In this document: one piece after another, positions 38,197 through 39,107 of the stretch
Layout: each line of letters opens with the position of its first letter
How positions within the stretch are numbered: position 1 is the stretch's first letter
Assembly (NCBI GenBank): GCA_903878265.1
Contig: CAIRHD010000447.1
Coordinates: 1-39,107, forward strand
Length of the DNA stretch: 39,107 nt
Direction of reading: 5' to 3'
Source of the DNA: an uncultured Bacteroidales bacterium
GTDB lineage: Bacteria > Bacteroidota > Bacteroidia > Bacteroidales > UBA4417
Translations under genes and position numbers: made by a program
Notes under the pieces: model-generated
The model's database searches: none
The model's input: only the letters and a program-made list of their open reading frames with translations
What the model was told of the DNA's origin: nothing

Positions 38197-38585
38197 TTCC
38201 TTATTCTATACTAAAAATTTCTCGGATTGCTCCTATTTGGAAAATAGAAAAATAGTAAGTGGAAAATAGTAAGTGGAAGTTAGGAGCAGCAAAAAAGAAG
38301 TTCGAGAATGCAAATAGTTGAATCTTGGTTATTAAGAAATAATTGAAAGTAACAATAGATTAATTACCAATAGATTAATTACCAATAGATTATTAATGAA
38401 AGCTATATTTTAATTGACTTCAACTTGTATTTTATTTTCAAAAGGCAAAATTAAAGGAACATGAATTTGGGGTTTTGATTGATCATTTTCTATTGTTGTT
38501 TTGGATGACAAATAGGCATTATTTGAGTTAGCTATGCACTAAAAAAGCCTACCGTCTAACAGCCTACCGTCTAACCTGATTTCAA
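38197..38585. repeat. Gene-free gap with three short tandem repeats
   Basis: Tandem units are AAAATAGTAAGTGG twice (38249-38276), CAATAGATTAATTAC 2.6 times (38353-38392) and AGCCTACCGTCTAAC twice (38546-38575). No gene or terminator that I can support lies here. The repeats differ from each other in sequence. Confidence 0.75.
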
Positions 38586-38948
38586 CTATTCCCTTATAAA
38601 ATGGGCTATTTCCATCGGAATTTCCAGGGATAACTCTATTAATCCGGCAAACGCCCCCTTTTTGTACCACGGAGATTGGTAAATGATTTTTTTAATTCCG
38701 TTTTTCTCGATAGTATAAGCATTTTTGGTGCTTGTATCCAACAGTTCACGGAGTTTGGTTGCGGCCGGTCCATGATGGTAGAGGAATAAACTCGTTCCAA
38801 TAATGCTGGCACCTCCATATTTTTGAAAAGTGCTTATTGATTGGTCGTTCATGTATAAAATGATGCCTTCGGTATCACAAACAGTAACGGCAAAAGGCAA
38901 TTCCATGACCATGTTGGACAGTTCATTCAAGAATTCAGTGGAGTTCAT
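38586..38948 (-). CDS. PAS-domain protein
   Basis: The start chosen is the ATG at 38948 (MNSTEFLNELSNMVMELPFA); a GTG at 38972 is in frame. The 120-aa product is a single PAS fold (PFAVTVCDTEGIILYMNDQS, later GTSLFLYHHGPAATKLRELL). PAS domains sense ligands or redox state. With no output domain it may act with a separate partner or be a fragment; there is no visible second gene on this strand. Confidence 0.8.
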   Translation of the reverse strand: MNSTEFLNELSNMVMELPFAVTVCDTEGIILYMNDQSISTFQKYGGASIIGTSLFLYHHGPAATKLRELLDTSTKNAYTIEKNGIKKIIYQSPWYKKGAFAGLIELSLEIPMEIAHFIRE

Positions 38949-38991
38949 AAGCTTAATTATATAATTTGCCACAAAAATAGAAGTAAAAGCA

Positions 38992-39020
38992 TTGCAAAAT
39001 TAAATAAAGTTATATCTTTG
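38992..39020 (+). promoter_or_regulatory. Promoter of tRNA-Arg
   Basis: TTG at 38992-38994, 18-bp spacer, TATCTTTG at 39013-39020 (perfect TAnnTTTG). The tRNA begins 12 bp later. Confidence 0.65.
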
Positions 39021-39032
39021 CAGCCTCAAAAC

Positions 39033-39106
39033 GGCCCCGTAGCTCAACTGAATAGAGTACCACACTACGGATGTGGGGGTTCCAGGTTTGAATCCTGGCG
39101 GGGTCA
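39033..39106 (+). tRNA. tRNA-Arg (anticodon ACG)
   Basis: Acceptor GGCCCCG pairs with CGGGGTC (39099-39105) with one G-T. D-arm, anticodon arm CCACA-CTACGGA-TGTGG with anticodon ACG, and T-arm CCAGG-TTTGAAT-CCTGG are all complete. The discriminator is A; whether CCA is encoded cannot be judged because the window ends one base later. Confidence 0.95.
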
Positions 39107-39107
39107 C

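Noticed and set aside
1-39107. CRISPR array
   Set aside because: No array of regularly spaced palindromic repeats with unique spacers; the repeats seen are tandem or iteron-like.

Overview
The window is chromosomal DNA of a member of the Bacteroidota. The evidence is TAnnTTTG-type -7 promoter boxes, A-rich leaders in place of Shine-Dalgarno sites, a BtuB plus YncE/BtuG-type vitamin B12 uptake pair, a eukaryote-like glycogen branching enzyme, DUF2130 and BspA-type proteins. The genus cannot be named from the sequence.

The chromosomal flanks are ordinary. On the left are the 3' part of gyrA, a TPR protein and a terminator. On the right are a DUF2130 protein, a lipoprotein, an SRPBCC/GyrI-like fusion, a WecA/TagO-type sugar-phosphate transferase, glgB, TrkH/TrkA potassium uptake, a cobalamin riboswitch with btuB and a btuG-like gene, arfB, a PAS protein and tRNA-Arg(ACG).

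The centre (about 2421-23602, 21.2 kb) is an integrated element bounded by a 21-bp perfect direct repeat. The left copy lies in a dif site: its XerD-type arm is identical to that of E. coli dif (reverse complement), followed by a 6-bp centre and a XerC-type arm. The right copy has the same centre and XerC arm but a degenerate XerD arm. I see no integrase gene. The element therefore looks like an integrative mobile element exploiting host XerCD, and it leaves a complete dif at its left end.

The gene content suggests a temperate, tailless, membrane-containing phage. It has no recognisable portal, large terminase, tape measure or tail gene. It does have a short P9/HerA-like ATPase with a membrane partner, a beta-rich 186-aa capsid candidate with its own leader and terminator, and about ten small single-pass membrane proteins in overlapping order. 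It also has a GH73-type glucosaminidase, a peptidoglycan-binding-like protein, a membrane-anchored HEAGH protein and two likely receptor-binding proteins (22-residue BspA-like repeats; a Fibrobacter-type FISUMP domain). The replication side has a primase-SF3 helicase, a DnaA domain IV-like protein, a PP-loop (PAPS reductase family) protein and a cluster of about twelve TTGTAAC iterons. Control appears to rest on an HTH regulator divergent from the early operon, with a pair of direct-repeat operators between them. A YoeB-type toxin-antitoxin pair, a possible EndoU/barnase-like nuclease and a candidate 100-nt antisense RNA sit between the replication and virion blocks.

Layout of the element: early/replication genes 22554 to 15580 (minus), toxin-antitoxin and iterons 15487 to 14579, nuclease and small RNA 14337 to 13802, packaging block 13762 to 11651, capsid block 11459 to 10383, virion-membrane, lysis and receptor-binding block 10306 to 3116. 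Lone plus-strand genes lie at both ends (2559-3098 and 22645-23369).
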